Positions 11,586-23,280 are shown, numbered from the stretch's first letter. The stretch is DNA of 64,000 bases from Litsea cubeba (GCA_012931725.1 CM022946.1:79650455-79714454), one strand, 5' to 3'. Notes: a model not told the origin generated them from the letters alone. Numbers and translations: made by a program.

Positions 11586-12763
11586 TCTACAAAGATTGCA
11601 AAAAGGGATGAACCAAAATCCCCTTAATTAAACTACCTAAATCGAGCCAAAATGTCTTATCGCTCAAGCGAGGACCTAGGGCATCCTAGGCCTCAACCAG
11701 AGAAGCCACTCGCTCGAGCGAGTAATCTACCTGCTCGAACGAGGATCCCAGGCCATAACCAATGAGCCCCTCATCGCTCGAGCGAGCTATTTGCTCGATT
11801 GAGTGAGGACCTAGCGCACCCCATACCCACTTTTGAACCCTTTTTACTTTTGAACTAAATCTGGATTGGCCCCAAACTCCCTGGTACACTTAGATATTGA
11901 TTAGGTGGACCCCTAAGGTCACGTTTGGCAACCAAATCTTTAGGGAAAAGATTTTTAGTTTCCCTTAAATTGTGGTAAATCCAAATTTGGCAATGGTAAA
12001 TTCTTGAGAATTTGGAAAAATGAAAATCTTCATTTGTTAGGATTTTCAGATCCGACAACCCGCTATAAGATTTGAAAATCCCCACTTAAGTGGATTTGCA
12101 CACTAAACCCTATTTTTTTTTTAGTTATGTGCATCGATACACACAAATATAAATGTGAAATACTCAACTATACAAATCCCCAACAATAAATCCTTGTTCC
12201 AGTGGTAGTGAAGAATCATCAAATCTATGGATTCCTCGCATGTTACCAAACATGCTCTAAGTGATTTTAAACCCAAGTATTCCACCCTATGGATGGGTTT
12301 TGGACAACCAGAAGACCATGTTGAAGGCCTTCTTGAACTTATTCTAACCCGCTATAATTGGCCCCTCCTTGTTAAGGGATTAAAAACCTAGAATTAGGAG
12401 GTACCTTACACCTGGACATTGCCTAACTTGGTTTCAACTGTTTTACAACTTCTGAATTACCCAGAGGCATGTGGAGTGTGGTGATTGTCGTGCTATCCAA
12501 ACCTAGGGTTTTGGGTATCCCCACCTTCAAAATGCACCACGTGTAGAAACAAACATGATATCCAACTCTTGGAATGTATAGTTTTGAATATTAGCATACT
12601 TGCATGTCCAGGGTAATCAATGACTGTAAGATATTATTGTAATGGATCCTTAACTAATAGCATGTTTAATCAGTTAATTTCGTACACATATGCATGGTGC
12701 ATATTTCTTTCTTTTTATTATTATTTATGCATTTCATCATGATCCAGACTTACCCGGCCTTAG
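11586..12763. other. Unclassified DNA with GCTCGAGC palindromes
   Basis: I see no gene. Between about 11655 and 11805 there is a cluster of CGCTCGAGCG-type palindromes, including the perfect 14-mer CTCGCTCGAGCGAG at 11709-11722, a CGCTCGAGCG at 11775-11784 and several one-base variants (GCTCAAGC, GCTCGAAC, GCTCGATT). This resembles the palindrome clusters inside the two solo LTRs, so the stretch may itself be LTR-derived. It was the target of the insertion at 8655-11580. Confidence 0.45.
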
Positions 12764-14100
12764 TGTAATGACCTAAAGGACCCCTTGTGGAATTAGCGCG
12801 CGGTTTTCGCCATGTTTGAGCCTGGGTGTACCCGAATCCTTAGGTGGTTTCTTCAGTTGGTGTGCAAGCATTTGGTTTCCCTGCCATCCCAAGTCACCCG
12901 GGTCTTATTGTTCTTTTACCACCCATCAGGGCTCCATTTCTAGCCGAAATGCTACCCACTTGTACGTAGCATGGACCGTATTAATTGATATTCTGACCTT
13001 GTTTATAAATTTCTTGATTGTTCGCATCTTTTGTACCCGAATTAATACACTATAAGTATTGGAATTAGCGTGTACCCCTGATTATAATCTAATTGGACAT
13101 TGGACTGTCCTGAATCTGAAATCCCGAGATATTATTGGATTCCTTGAATTTCCAAGTCTGCACCACCCAACTGTATTTATTGATTTCCGTTAATACTTTG
13201 ATATCATTGCTCTCTATAGAGGTGTCTTGTATGTGACCAGTGATACTAAAGTACGTACATTGTTTGGGCTAGACCAGGTACCTCGTGGCAGGGCTAAAAG
13301 TTTTTGACGGCCGTAAACTTCAGGGTGACTTTAGAGGTACTATCGGCCAGTTCGTTAAGGGCAAGTAGATGCTCCCCCTTTCCGAGGATTATGCGACGTG
13401 GTTGCCATCTAGAATGTAGCATGCTTATCTGTTACTCATGATTGTGCTATTTTTACTCATGATGCACTAACTTGCCTAGTCATGTTTTTACCTGACTTCT
13501 GATTAATGAACTTTTTATTCATATTCTACTTTGTACCTGCAAACTATATGTTTTATTTTGCATACTTGCTAGACTTCAAGTTTGACCTAAACTTGGTGCT
13601 GTAGGTAACAAGCTTTATGCGTCCGAACCGTTCCCTGAGGTGATCCAATAGGATCCGTTAGTTATTCGAGAGTGGGCAGTTTACAACATTGATTAGCGTC
13701 TAAAGCTACAGAGTTTGATACAACATATTTTGGGTTTTTTTGTTCTATTTTAGGGTTTATATCCAGCTCTTGTGCTTATGGCCATTGCTTGTTAGGCCAA
13801 TTTTCTGGGTTGTTATTAAACTAAACTTGCTCTTTTGTTCAACTTAGAGTTTAATGTTATGGAATAATTTCCTTTCTGCTATTCGGTCTTTTGATTCCAT
13901 CATGACATTATTTTATTTGTATTTGCCTTATTGATATGGCCCCCGCAAGCTTCCGCTATGATGACCCTTGAGATTTGAGGATCTTGTTGAATCTCACATA
14001 GCGGAATCCTGTGGGTACAATTATGGCACGCAGACCAAATATTAACCCTATGCTTCCATGCGCCGTCGCTGCCCCTTAGCCCTCAAGAAGACTACAATTT
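12764..14100 (+). mobile_element. Possible Del/Tekay-like LTR fragment
   Basis: The start TGTAATGACCTAAAGGACCC and the early GAGCCTGGGTGTACCCG text are in the style of Del/Tekay LTR 5' ends, and a GTAGGTAACAAG block near 13602 fits LTR interiors of this group. I could find neither a 3' terminus nor a target duplication, so this is a weak, style-based call. Confidence 0.3.
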
Positions 14101-14632
14101 AGGTAAAATTATAATACTCTAATGTTCAGTTTTGGCAAAGGTTCAGCTTGCAAAAGGCTCACTTTTGACACATCTTCTTATTTTTGCATACATTATAGTA
14201 GTTAAAATCTGTGTTATTATTTGGTTTAGTTGGAGATGTAATGTAAAGTGTGTTTTATATGGACCATTGCAGATGAAATAAAATGTGTTATGTACGGTTG
14301 ATTATGTTGTTGTGCACATTGCATAATGGATTTAACGAATTAGTAGATGGACTTGTTCAGTTGGATTTTAGTTATCTTATTCAATTGGATTTAGATATCT
14401 TTTATACTTGGATTTCAACTGGAATAGGGAAATGACATACTTCAAATGTTTAGTTGGAATATTGTTATTGGAGGAAGTTGTTACTGTGGATGGATGTTGA
14501 TTTGATGGTTATTTTTTTTATCAGTGTCTATAATTAGAATGTGGATGGAAGTTGATTTGAATGTGGAACATGTTTAGATGGATGATTGTTATTTATTAAT
14601 GTCTATGGTTAGTGTATAATGTCTATGGTTAG
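14101..14632. other. Unclassified AT-rich DNA
   Basis: I see no gene. The words AATGTCTATGGTTAGTGTA are repeated in tandem at about 14598 and 14619, directly before the LTR start at 14633. Confidence 0.3.
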
Positions 14633-15118
14633 TGTAAGGTCTGTGACCTTATTGGGTCAGTTGGGCCTAATAGTAGGCCCATTGACCCGTTTAACTTGCT
14701 ATTATTTTATTTAATTGTATTTTAGATATTTAAGTGGGTTTAGATCATGAGCGAGTTTCTTTAGCATTAGAATAATATCTGCGAAGTTTCATGCGATTCC
14801 GAGTTCGTTTGATCCTAATAGGGGGTAGTTTGCAATTTAGGGAAAATTGACTGTTTTTTCGAAATTTTCGAAACGCCGTGACTTTTGGGTTTGCTGGAAA
14901 GTTTTCGTCGCGAGGATCACTTTTGTCTTTTGATTCGTCGTGATCCGACAAGCATAAACCCTTCAAGTGGTCCATTCTTTTACCGGACCCACTTAAAGGC
15001 GAAAGGGCAATTTAGTCTTCTCCTCCCTCTCTTCTTCCTAAACGAGGATTAGCCCTAATTCTTTTATTTGTTCTCTGCAACGAAAGCTACAGCAGCCCTT
15101 TCTTCTTCCTCTTAAAGA
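14633..15118 (+). mobile_element. Truncated LTR, same family as 8655-11580
   Basis: This plus-strand segment starts TGTAAGGTCTGTGACC and aligns along its length with the first 490 or so bases of the minus-strand solo LTR. Shared blocks include GGGTCAGTTGG, CATGAGCGAGTTTCTTT, GCGATTCCGAGTTCG and CTCTGCAACGAA. Similarity stops near 15118, where an A-rich repeat region begins. The rest of this LTR is missing. Confidence 0.75.
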
Positions 15119-16110
15119 ACTAAAAAAAAACAAAAAATCAGATTTTTCAGTTTGAATTCAAAATTGAGAAACCTTGATCCTTTCCTATCGTTCATCGTGC
15201 TTGCAGAAATGTTGAGCATGTTCGACTAAGGTTTTGGGCCATCGTTTCTCTTCGATGAGTTCATTAAAGATCTAAAAAAAAATAAAAAAAATCAGATTTT
15301 TCATTTTGGATTCAAAATTGAGAAACCTTGATCCTTTCCTATCGTTCATCGTGCTTGCAGAAATGTTGAGCCTGTTCGACTAAGGTTTTGGGCCATCGTT
15401 TCTCTTCGATGAGTTCATTAAAAAAAAAAAAATAAAAAAAAATATATATATAAAAAAAGACATAGACCACTAAGGTTAAACCAACTGCGTTCTTTGATCA
15501 TGGTTGATTCAAGAAAAGCCTTGTCCAGAGTGTGGAGACAGCTTGACTGTTCTAGGCAAGGGTCCTCCAAATGGGTTCATTAAGTAATCCTACCCTTACC
15601 TGGGGGCAATTCTATCAATCGAGATTTCATAAGACCGGGTTAGGAGGCCTATGTGTACTCTCTCGTCTTTTAAATAAATTTTTTCAAAAATAAAATTTTA
15701 AAAATAAAAAATAAAAAATAAAAAAAATTTTCAAAAAAAAAAATCTTAAAAAAAAATATATAAAATAAATAAAAAATAATTTTTTTTTAAAAAAAATGTT
15801 GAAAAAAAAAATCTTCAAAAAAAAACTTCCGTCATTTTGGGTTTAGATTGGAGAAATCTTGGTCTTCTCATTTCTGAGCACTGGCGCTCGCGGAAATCGC
15901 TAAGCCCGTGTTCAGATTGGAGTGCCTTTTGCTCTCTTTGATGAACCCGATATTGGCCTTTCAAAATAAAAAACCTCGTCATTTTCGGATTTAGATCCGA
16001 GAAATTATGGTTCATTTCTTTCTGAGCACTGGCGCTCGCGGAAATCGCTGAGCCCGTGTTCATATCGGAATCCATCTGCTCTCTTTGATGAATCCAATCT
16101 TGACCTTTCA
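15119..16110 (+). repeat. Four diverged ~148-154-bp repeat units with A-rich spacers
   Basis: Four related units can be aligned on the landmark GAGAAA-C/T-C/T at 15166, 15320, 15851 and 15999. The first pair are close copies 154 bp apart and the second pair are close copies 148 bp apart. All share the order GAGAAA...T, GC-TGC-GAAAT-G-T-AGC, TGTTC, then CTCTT-GATGA. An A-rich stretch and an unrelated segment (about 15461-15660) lie between the pairs. The array sits just before gag of Tat copy A and may be its 5' leader or part of an LTR. Confidence 0.6.
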
Positions 16111-16465
16111 AAATGGAGAATCTCATCTCATGGATGCGGTCTCAAAACATTTGTGTCTAGCGGCACTAGTACGCCCTTTCAGGGTTTACTGTATTGCGAC
16201 CGGCACATTTGTAACTCCAACTTTATATTCTTCTAACCTTGAGCAAGCTCTGCTTCTCGATAAGTCGAATTTAAGTTCACAATTGCTTCTAGCAGTCACT
16301 GGAACGCTCATTCTGGGCTTACCATACCTGCAATCAGAACAATTGTACCATCTATGGCGTTTTGCCTTCTTCATATTGCTTGGGCCATCTTCCTCGAGCA
16401 ATTTGAAAAGACAAAACCATAGAACTTCCCATTTATGATCATTATATTCTTGTGATTACTAATGG
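16111..16465 (+). other. Leader region before gag of Tat copy A
   Basis: There is no recognisable domain. TACTAAT (16457-16463) followed by TTGCAG ending at 16511 resembles a plant branch point and 3' splice site, so the gag transcript could be spliced here. No primer binding site was seen between here and 15119. Confidence 0.3.
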
Positions 16466-18439
16466 ATGTGGTCTTGTTTCATAAATTTTCGAAAAAAACT
16501 AACAATTGCAGCATCACTTACCATTATTTTCGATGAGAACAAGCACCAACTCATGCTTCAACAGAAGCAAACTATGCGCACCTACAAGCGCCCCATCAGC
16601 TGCCGAAGCGTCAACTCCTTCGGCAACTCTCTGAGCTCCGGGTCGACCTCGACTCCCCGGACTATCGTCTTTGGGACGCTCGGACCATTCCCACTTCCCG
16701 AGGAACAAGCTGCTCCTTCCAAGAAGCAGAGACTCGCCTCTTTACGTGTCACTACCGTGACACCAAAGGCGAGCACAAGAAGGCACGAAGCCCGTGGCAG
16801 CCCCACGAAGCCTCGACCAGCAAACGACCAGGTCTATCCCAAGACTTGGTCCCCAAGACCTTCACCAAAACAGAGAAGGTCCCAAACATCTACCAAGCCA
16901 GCATTCCTGGCCCCACTCAAGGAGAACCAGTTCTACCCTCTTGCTTACATGAAAGAGGAGAGACCCATCTCCAACCTGACTCCCAAGTCAAACCAGCATG
17001 AGCCGACTTGTTCCTACAAGCCCAAAATCGGATCATGCATCACAAGGCCTCTGCAAGCACCTGCTAAGGCCTATAAACCTACAGTTCGACCCTTCATCTC
17101 TACAGGGGCCGAACTCCAAAAATTCAAAGCTTCGCTGCAACAGGCGAAGGACAGGGTTTGCATCCTGTCCTTGCCCAGTTGCAAAGAAGACAGGCTCGGC
17201 TGCTGCGCCCGAGGGAGCACATCCTTCATCGTCAAAGCCCAGCCAGAGCTGACCGAAGCTCAAATTGCTCGTCGTATATGCCGCCGCGTGTCGTGTCGGC
17301 AAAAGAGACTAGAGAAGCAAAGGACCCAGCCTCCTACACTTCAAGTCTCTCCCAAATGGGTCGAAAAAGATAGACCCAACCAAGTTGCTGCCGTCTATAT
17401 GGTTGGAAAAACCAGAAGACGCCAAAAGTCAGCAACAAAAATCCATGTCCGACGTCCGATGATCCTCAGCGTCTCGAGGACAAGAAGACATTCAGAAGAA
17501 TCCCCTGCTCCTTCAAGCAAAGGACAGCAAAGTGATCCTTCCTCAAGCTCTTCATCAAAAAGAATGAGCCCCAGCTCAGTCACCAGGACAGTTTCTTCAT
17601 TCGAATCACGAAGGATGAACGTCTTGGCTACAAATTCTGAGCCACCACCCCGCAATCCACCTCAAGATGATGCGATCACCCGCATCCAGCAGTTGGAACA
17701 AGGCCAACAGATGATTGAAACTCTGATGGAAAACCTTCTCCTCGCCTTCCAAAATCAGGCGAACAATGAACCTCCTCCGAATCATCAAGACGATGCGGTA
17801 AATGGAGAAGAAAATGAGACATGCGCCCTTACCAAAAAGGACGTAGACAGTATCCTCGCCAAAGCAAAAGAACAGGATATACTCAAGGAGCATGGGATCA
17901 AGCCACCATATCCCTTATGGATGGACTCGGTCCCGTTCCCTACAAAATTCAAGCATCCTACTCTCCAAACATATACGGGGAAAGGATCAGTCAGACAGCA
18001 CGTCATCCACTTCAAGATCCTGACGGGAGCTATCGCGGATCAAGATGCACTCAAGATCCGCCTCTTTGCAAGTACCCTAAAAGGTACGGCCTTCGATTGG
18101 TACTCCACTCTGCTGGAGGACTCCATCCGAAATTGGGCCATGCTAGAGACACGCTTCCTAACTCACTTCAAAGGTGAGGATCATCCCGCTACTATGGCTC
18201 AGCTGTGCAGCCTAAAACAAGGGGAGAATGAGTCAACATATGACTTCATTCACAAGTGGAAAGCAATGGCATACAAATGCTCTGATGTATTGCCACAAGC
18301 GTCGCTAGTCGACATCTGCCGAAACAACATGAGAGCTAGAATCCGCTCCATGATCATCGGCAACAAATCAAAAAACCTGGGAGAACTCCTAGAAGCTTCC
18401 ATGGAAGCTGAAACGGTGATTAAAGACCTCAACAATTAG
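16466..18439 (+). CDS. gag: Gag polyprotein, Tat-type copy A
   Basis: A 657-residue open frame. Residues 508-657 form a Ty3/Gypsy Gag (capsid) domain with the F-A-S-T-L-KGTAFDWYSTL and ETRFLTHF motifs and the C-terminal LLEASMEAETVI helix. The first 500 residues are basic, low in order and unrecognised; some Tat elements carry an extra N-terminal region or ORF here. The first Met is used by default and the true start may be later, because a splice-acceptor-like TTGCAG lies at 16506-16511. The frame ends in TAG and continues in the same frame afterwards. Copy B has a TAG at the same place. Gag packages the element RNA in cytoplasmic particles. Confidence 0.8.
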   Translation: MWSCFINFRKKLTIAASLTIIFDENKHQLMLQQKQTMRTYKRPISCRSVNSFGNSLSSGSTSTPRTIVFGTLGPFPLPEEQAAPSKKQRLASLRVTTVTPKASTRRHEARGSPTKPRPANDQVYPKTWSPRPSPKQRRSQTSTKPAFLAPLKENQFYPLAYMKEERPISNLTPKSNQHEPTCSYKPKIGSCITRPLQAPAKAYKPTVRPFISTGAELQKFKASLQQAKDRVCILSLPSCKEDRLGCCARGSTSFIVKAQPELTEAQIARRICRRVSCRQKRLEKQRTQPPTLQVSPKWVEKDRPNQVAAVYMVGKTRRRQKSATKIHVRRPMILSVSRTRRHSEESPAPSSKGQQSDPSSSSSSKRMSPSSVTRTVSSFESRRMNVLATNSEPPPRNPPQDDAITRIQQLEQGQQMIETLMENLLLAFQNQANNEPPPNHQDDAVNGEENETCALTKKDVDSILAKAKEQDILKEHGIKPPYPLWMDSVPFPTKFKHPTLQTYTGKGSVRQHVIHFKILTGAIADQDALKIRLFASTLKGTAFDWYSTLLEDSIRNWAMLETRFLTHFKGEDHPATMAQLCSLKQGENESTYDFIHKWKAMAYKCSDVLPQASLVDICRNNMRARIRSMIIGNKSKNLGELLEASMEAETVIKDLNN

Positions 18440-20531
18440 AAATCACCAAGAAAAGAGCCAACCGCCATTGCAACCTCTAAACCAAAGAAGAAAGAGGTCC
18501 TCAATGTGCAGACCAAGTCAGCTCCTCAGCCACCAAAGAAAGCTGAAAACAAAGCTGCTGGTAAGAGACCTGAACTCTTAGATGCCTTCAAAGAACGAGT
18601 AGAGAAGAAATACCCATTTGATGAAGATATTGATGAAATCTTTGGGGCTCTTGTGGCAAACGGCAAGCTCACCTTGCCTGAACCAAAAAGACTGGGTGAT
18701 GTTGGTAAAACCAACGATCCTCGGTACTGTCCATACCACATACCACCAGATGATCTCGCATCCTCTCAATCAATACTTCGATGTGAGGGAGAAAATAAAG
18801 GAGATGTGGAAAAACGGAGTCATCACCTTTGACAAAAACTATGGGTCTGCCTCCATCAACATGGTGACATGTGGACAAACATCAAAATCACCGAAGAAGA
18901 AGATCACTACTTCCTTTAAGGTGATAAAATCAATCCAAGCGTCCGAGGAACTGGTTCCTTTCCCGACACCAGACGGACAAACCATATGGGTACATCCCGA
19001 TCTCCTGGAAGATGAAAATTGGGAGGTGGTGAAAACAAAGCCTACTGCTCAACAGCGAAGGTAGGCTAGGAAATATCTACTCAAGCTCAAACGGCAAGAG
19101 AAGACCCAGCCAAAACAAGAAGTCAAAGAAAAGGCAGAGGCTTCTTCTACCGCTTCACTGGAGGCAACAAAAACATCCATTCCAGATACTTCAAAGGGGG
19201 TAAGAAAATTCACTCTCAGTGATTTCATGCCACCTCAATTCAAAGAAGCCACGCAGGAGGTATCATACTCTTACAATTCGGTAGTTGGATTCTCCATTGA
19301 TGGATACGAGTCCAGCGACACCGGTGATGGATTCGAATCCAACTACACAGACGAGTGGGAGGAGTCCCTTGAAACAGGAGAATATCTCTCCGATGAAGAA
19401 TGGGTTCCTGAGTCTCATCTTATGCCAGTAATCTGGTATAACCCCCTACAGCCACAAGGATCCTGGTCTGATGATGAAGAAGACTAAGAGGCTGTACCAG
19501 AAAATGTTGTTGAACCAGCACCTCTCATTGCTCCAGTGGAAATCAACCATGTTGAGCCACAAAGAGTTGATGAAGAAGAAGATTTGTCCCCCATGCCTGA
19601 TCTTGAAGAATATGCAAGGATCTTGCAGCGTCTCGCTCTAGAATAAGAGCAAGACCGCGTCAACGAGCCTCCTCGCAATCCAGAGCCTGAAGTCCCTGAA
19701 GACCATCAGGTACATCCTCCCTTAACTCCTGAAAATGGAGAAAATTTCTGGATAGACGATCCTCTTACATCCGAGGATGAGTCTGACTCCGATCAGGTAA
19801 CGTCTCCTGTCAGAGCTTCCTGTAATGTGATAATTCGGGATTATAGCTCTTCCGAAGCATCGTCTGATGAGAGCACTTACACTCCGGCGACGCCTAGCAA
19901 TGTATCTTCTGGAGCCACCTCATCTCACATGACTTTCACTGAGATGACACCCTCTCAGGTTTCTTCTCCTGAGACTGTGACTTCAAAGTTCACACCCTTC
20001 CTGGCTGAAGAATTCCCAGCTATTGATGCTTGGGACGATGAATTGGTCAACGAAGAAGAAAGGTTGCTGGATGCTGTTCAGGACTTGTTCCTGAAAAATG
20101 CTCCGTGCAACACAATCACTGAGGATGGTAACTCCGCTGCTGATACATCCTCAGCAAATGAAAAACGACAGCCTCTTGATCCTGAAGACAATCTTCCAAA
20201 CGAAGACCCTTCTTAAGAAGCTCTCGAAGTTGGTAGAGGCACCCGCTCTGGCCGGGACTACCACAAAAATTACTACCAATCTTCCTTTACATATGTAAAT
20301 CCTTCGGGAAAAGATGTTGTAAGCGCTCCTAGTGGCAACAATGATGAACATGCAGGCCCTAAGGAGGCTTTCAAGTATGACTTGATTGAACACTTCAAGC
20401 ACATACTTGCACGTCTGCACATCTTAGATTTATTGCGAATGTCTCCGCACACTCGTGATAATCTCATTTCAGAATTACAAAAGCTGAATGAGGATGTCAA
20501 CAAACATGCCCCGCAAGTCCTCTAAATTGAA
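18440..20531 (+). pseudogene. Gag C-terminal / zinc-knuckle and linker region, copy A
   Basis: Coding fragments at 18506-18832, 18618-19064, 19227-19487 and 19827-20216 match consecutive pieces of copy B. The CPYH...C zinc-knuckle-like motif visible in B is broken here by a small insertion after DPRYCPYH (near 18740), which shifts the frame. A TAG near 19062 corresponds to a CAG in B. The rest is rich in Glu, Asp, Ser and Pro and reads as an unstructured linker before the protease. There is no evidence for a separate gene. Confidence 0.6.
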
Positions 20532-21176
20532 ATGGATTACCGGGTCAAAAACTCAGAAGCCTCCTCAAAGGGAGAAAAGAAGAAAACTGAAGGATCATGC
20601 ATTGAATGCCTCTCGGTTAAAAAAGCAGCCAGTGCAACCATCGCCTTCACAAAGGATGACCTCCTACTTGGCAAAACAAGGCATAACCGACCCCTGTACT
20701 TCACAGGGTACATCAAGGAAATGCCTATGCACAGAGATCAGATCGACCCAGGTTCTGCACTCAACCTCATCTCCACATCGGCTCTCGAAGAGTTGGGCAT
20801 CCCACCCAGCAAGCTGAGCCACACATCTGTATCTATCTTTGGATACGATGGGAGTACTCAAAGGCCTATCGGCAAAATTAGGTTCAAGTTGCAGATCTGT
20901 GATCTTATTTCTGAGGTCACTATGTATGCAATAAAAAACCCTTCATGCTACAACATCCTTCTCGGACGCCCTTGGATCCACGAGAATGGTGTTGTCCCTT
21001 CAACTTTACATCAATGCATCAAGTTTGTTGGCGACGACGGCATGATACATCGAGTCTTTGTGGACAGAAAACCCTTCAAAGGTAAAGAAGTCCACTTTGC
21101 AGACTCACAAATGTATGAAGGTGAAAAAGAAGAAGAGGAGAAGCACACAACACCCTTTGCCGAGAATCTCCGGTGA
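20532..21176 (+). CDS. pro: Retropepsin-type aspartic protease, copy A
   Basis: A 214-residue frame with the catalytic motif D-P-G-S at residues 72-75, followed by ALNLIS, a flap-like region and the ILLGRPWI motif at residues 142-149. Together these are diagnostic of Ty3/Gypsy proteases, which act as homodimers to cut Gag-Pol. The frame ends at a TGA where copy B reads on in the same frame, so the stop is a mutation. The true polyprotein begins upstream; this Met is not a biological start. Confidence 0.75.
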   Translation: MDYRVKNSEASSKGEKKKTEGSCIECLSVKKAASATIAFTKDDLLLGKTRHNRPLYFTGYIKEMPMHRDQIDPGSALNLISTSALEELGIPPSKLSHTSVSIFGYDGSTQRPIGKIRFKLQICDLISEVTMYAIKNPSCYNILLGRPWIHENGVVPSTLHQCIKFVGDDGMIHRVFVDRKPFKGKEVHFADSQMYEGEKEEEEKHTTPFAENLR

Positions 21177-22194
21177 GATAAAGGCAAGGCTCCTCAACAA
21201 TCGTCGGAAGAAAACAAATCATCCGGTAAATCCGAAGAGAGCATTCAAACTCCCTTCATTATCTCCCTCAAACTTTTAAAACCTTTGGTCATCACAACTA
21301 ATGTAAAGAAGGTAAAGCAAAAGCCTGGGGGCAAATTTGTTGTCTCTTTCGTGTCTATCATGCAAGACACGGATTCGGATTCAGAGCCAGAAGATGACAC
21401 ATCGTCAAGCCAAACTGACACTCAGCAAGTTCAGCCTGCTCTTACTCCAATGGAGACAACTTCTAACATAGAAGATCCTACGTCAGCTTCCTTCGTTGTT
21501 CCAGCAACTTCAGCAAAGGAAAAACCGATCTTCTTTCATAGATCGGATGCTTCTTCATCAAACTCCATGCTTGAACCTTTCCAAAATGAAGGTATGCCTC
21601 AACTATCCTTATATAGTTCTGCGGCACAAGCTATTATGAAGAAAATGGGCTATGACGCTCAAAACCCAGTCGGTTTAAGAGAAGGACGCGGTATTCTCAC
21701 GCCATTGGGGCCCGTCTTGACCAAAAGCCAGCTGGAAGATTGGAGACTCTACGGCTATGTAGAAAAGTCTTCACACGGGTTAGGGTATGATCCCGACATT
21801 CCACTGAGACAGTTGACACAAAGGCTTAAAAGTCAATATACTGACCAAGCCTCAACATCTCAAGTCCATGAAGACATCGATCTCCCTGGATATCTCTTCG
21901 ATGAGTCACCTGACAAAGATCCAGGAAGCTCATCCAATTGGCAAGATTTCTCCGAAAATGAAGAGGAGTTGTCCGATGGCACAGACGTATGGTCTTCTGA
22001 CCCAGAAGAACCCTCATCTCCAAAAGAAGTAGCCTACTTCGACCCAGGTTTCAACAGGCGATTGGGATCATCTCATAGCAAGCCTTGGGAAAGTTACCGA
22101 TCAAGAAGACCCGTGGAAAGGAACAAAACCTTGGTCTGGAAATGCCCTTGAAACCCCAGAAGGTTTCGTTGAGCTGGAAGCCTCCGAAAATATT
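21177..22194 (+). pseudogene. Protease-RT linker with G-patch-like motif, copy A
   Basis: The main frame (21285-22151, 288 residues) is acidic and Ser/Thr-rich. At residues 115-136 it holds a G-patch-like segment, AIMKKMGYD...GLREGRG, followed by a second glycine cluster (HGLGYD, residues 164-169). G-patch motifs bind nucleic acid, and related segments are known between protease and RT in Tat-type elements. A frame break near 22150 separates it from the RT fragment. Confidence 0.55.
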
Positions 22195-23280
22195 ATGGAG
22201 GAACCACCTTCGAACCTTCCAACAGAAGATCTTGTTCAAAAGATAGACTTAGGAACACCAGATAACCCACGTCCTGTATTCATAAGCAAGAATATAAAGG
22301 ATGATGAGTTACCCGAGTATATCGCCTTTCTTCGTGAGTTCGTTGATTGCTTTGCATGGTCTTACGCTGAAATGCCTGGCTTAGACCCCAAAATAGCGGT
22401 CGACAAACTCAATCTTCAAGAAGACATCAAGCCTGTCAAGTTAGGCCAAAGAAGATTCCATCCAGATGTGATGGATAAAATTGAACAAGAAGTTCAAAAA
22501 CTCAAAAGCGTCGGCTCCATCCGTGAGGAACAACATCCTGAATGGTTGGCCAACATTGTCCCTGTGACAAAGAAAAACGGGCAGATCAGGGTCTGTATTG
22601 ACTATAGAGACCTGAATGGCACATGCTCAAAAGATGAATTTCCGCTCCCCATATCAGAGGTAATGATTGATAATTACCTGTGGATTCGAGCGAATGACAT
22701 TCATGGATGGTTTCTCTGGCTACAATCAGATAAAGATGCATCCTAAAGATGAAAAACATACATATTTTCGGACCCATTTGGCGTGTATTGCTACACTGTC
22801 ATGCCATTTGGTCTGAAAAATGCTGGTGCCACATATCAGAGGGCTATGATGAAAATATTCCAAGATATGCAGCACAAGACGGTTGAATGTTATGTTGATG
22901 ACCTCGCCGTCAAAAGCAAAAGAAAAGAAGATCATCTCGAAGACCTTCGAGAAGTCTTCCTCCAGCTTCGCAAACACAAACTGCGAATGAATCCTTTGAA
23001 ATGCTTCTTCGGCGTCTCGTCGGGTAAGTTCCTCGGATTCTTAGTTCGGAAAGCTGAAATAGAGCTTGACCCTATAAAAGTCAAAGCCATTCTAGAAATG
23101 CCCTCTCTAAGAACCTTGAGAGAACTCAAAGGGCTTCAAGGGAGATTGGCCTACATCAGACGGTTCATCTCCAATCTTTCAAGGAAATGCCGTCCATTCT
23201 CCCGGATGATGAAAAAAGGTGTAAACTTTGTCTGGATGCTGACTGTGAAGCTGCTTTCCAAGACATCAAGTCATACCTGA
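22195..23280 (+). pseudogene. Reverse transcriptase, copy A (frameshifted)
   Basis: Two frames make up one RT. The first (22195-22746) carries the fingers motif VCIDYRDLNGTC and then loses frame after EVMIDN, so the first catalytic aspartate (F-M-D-G-F in copy B) is out of frame. The second (22783-23280) carries MPFGLKNAGATYQR and the catalytic box Y-V-D-D (residues 37-40 of that frame), then the thumb region. A further shift near 23235 leads into the RNase H frame. RT copies element RNA into DNA; this copy cannot produce it from one frame. Confidence 0.85.

Noticed and set aside
16457..16511. TACTAAT followed by TTGCAG before gag of copy A, a possible intron end.
   Set aside because: No convincing donor site upstream and no second copy within the window to compare, so no intron is called.
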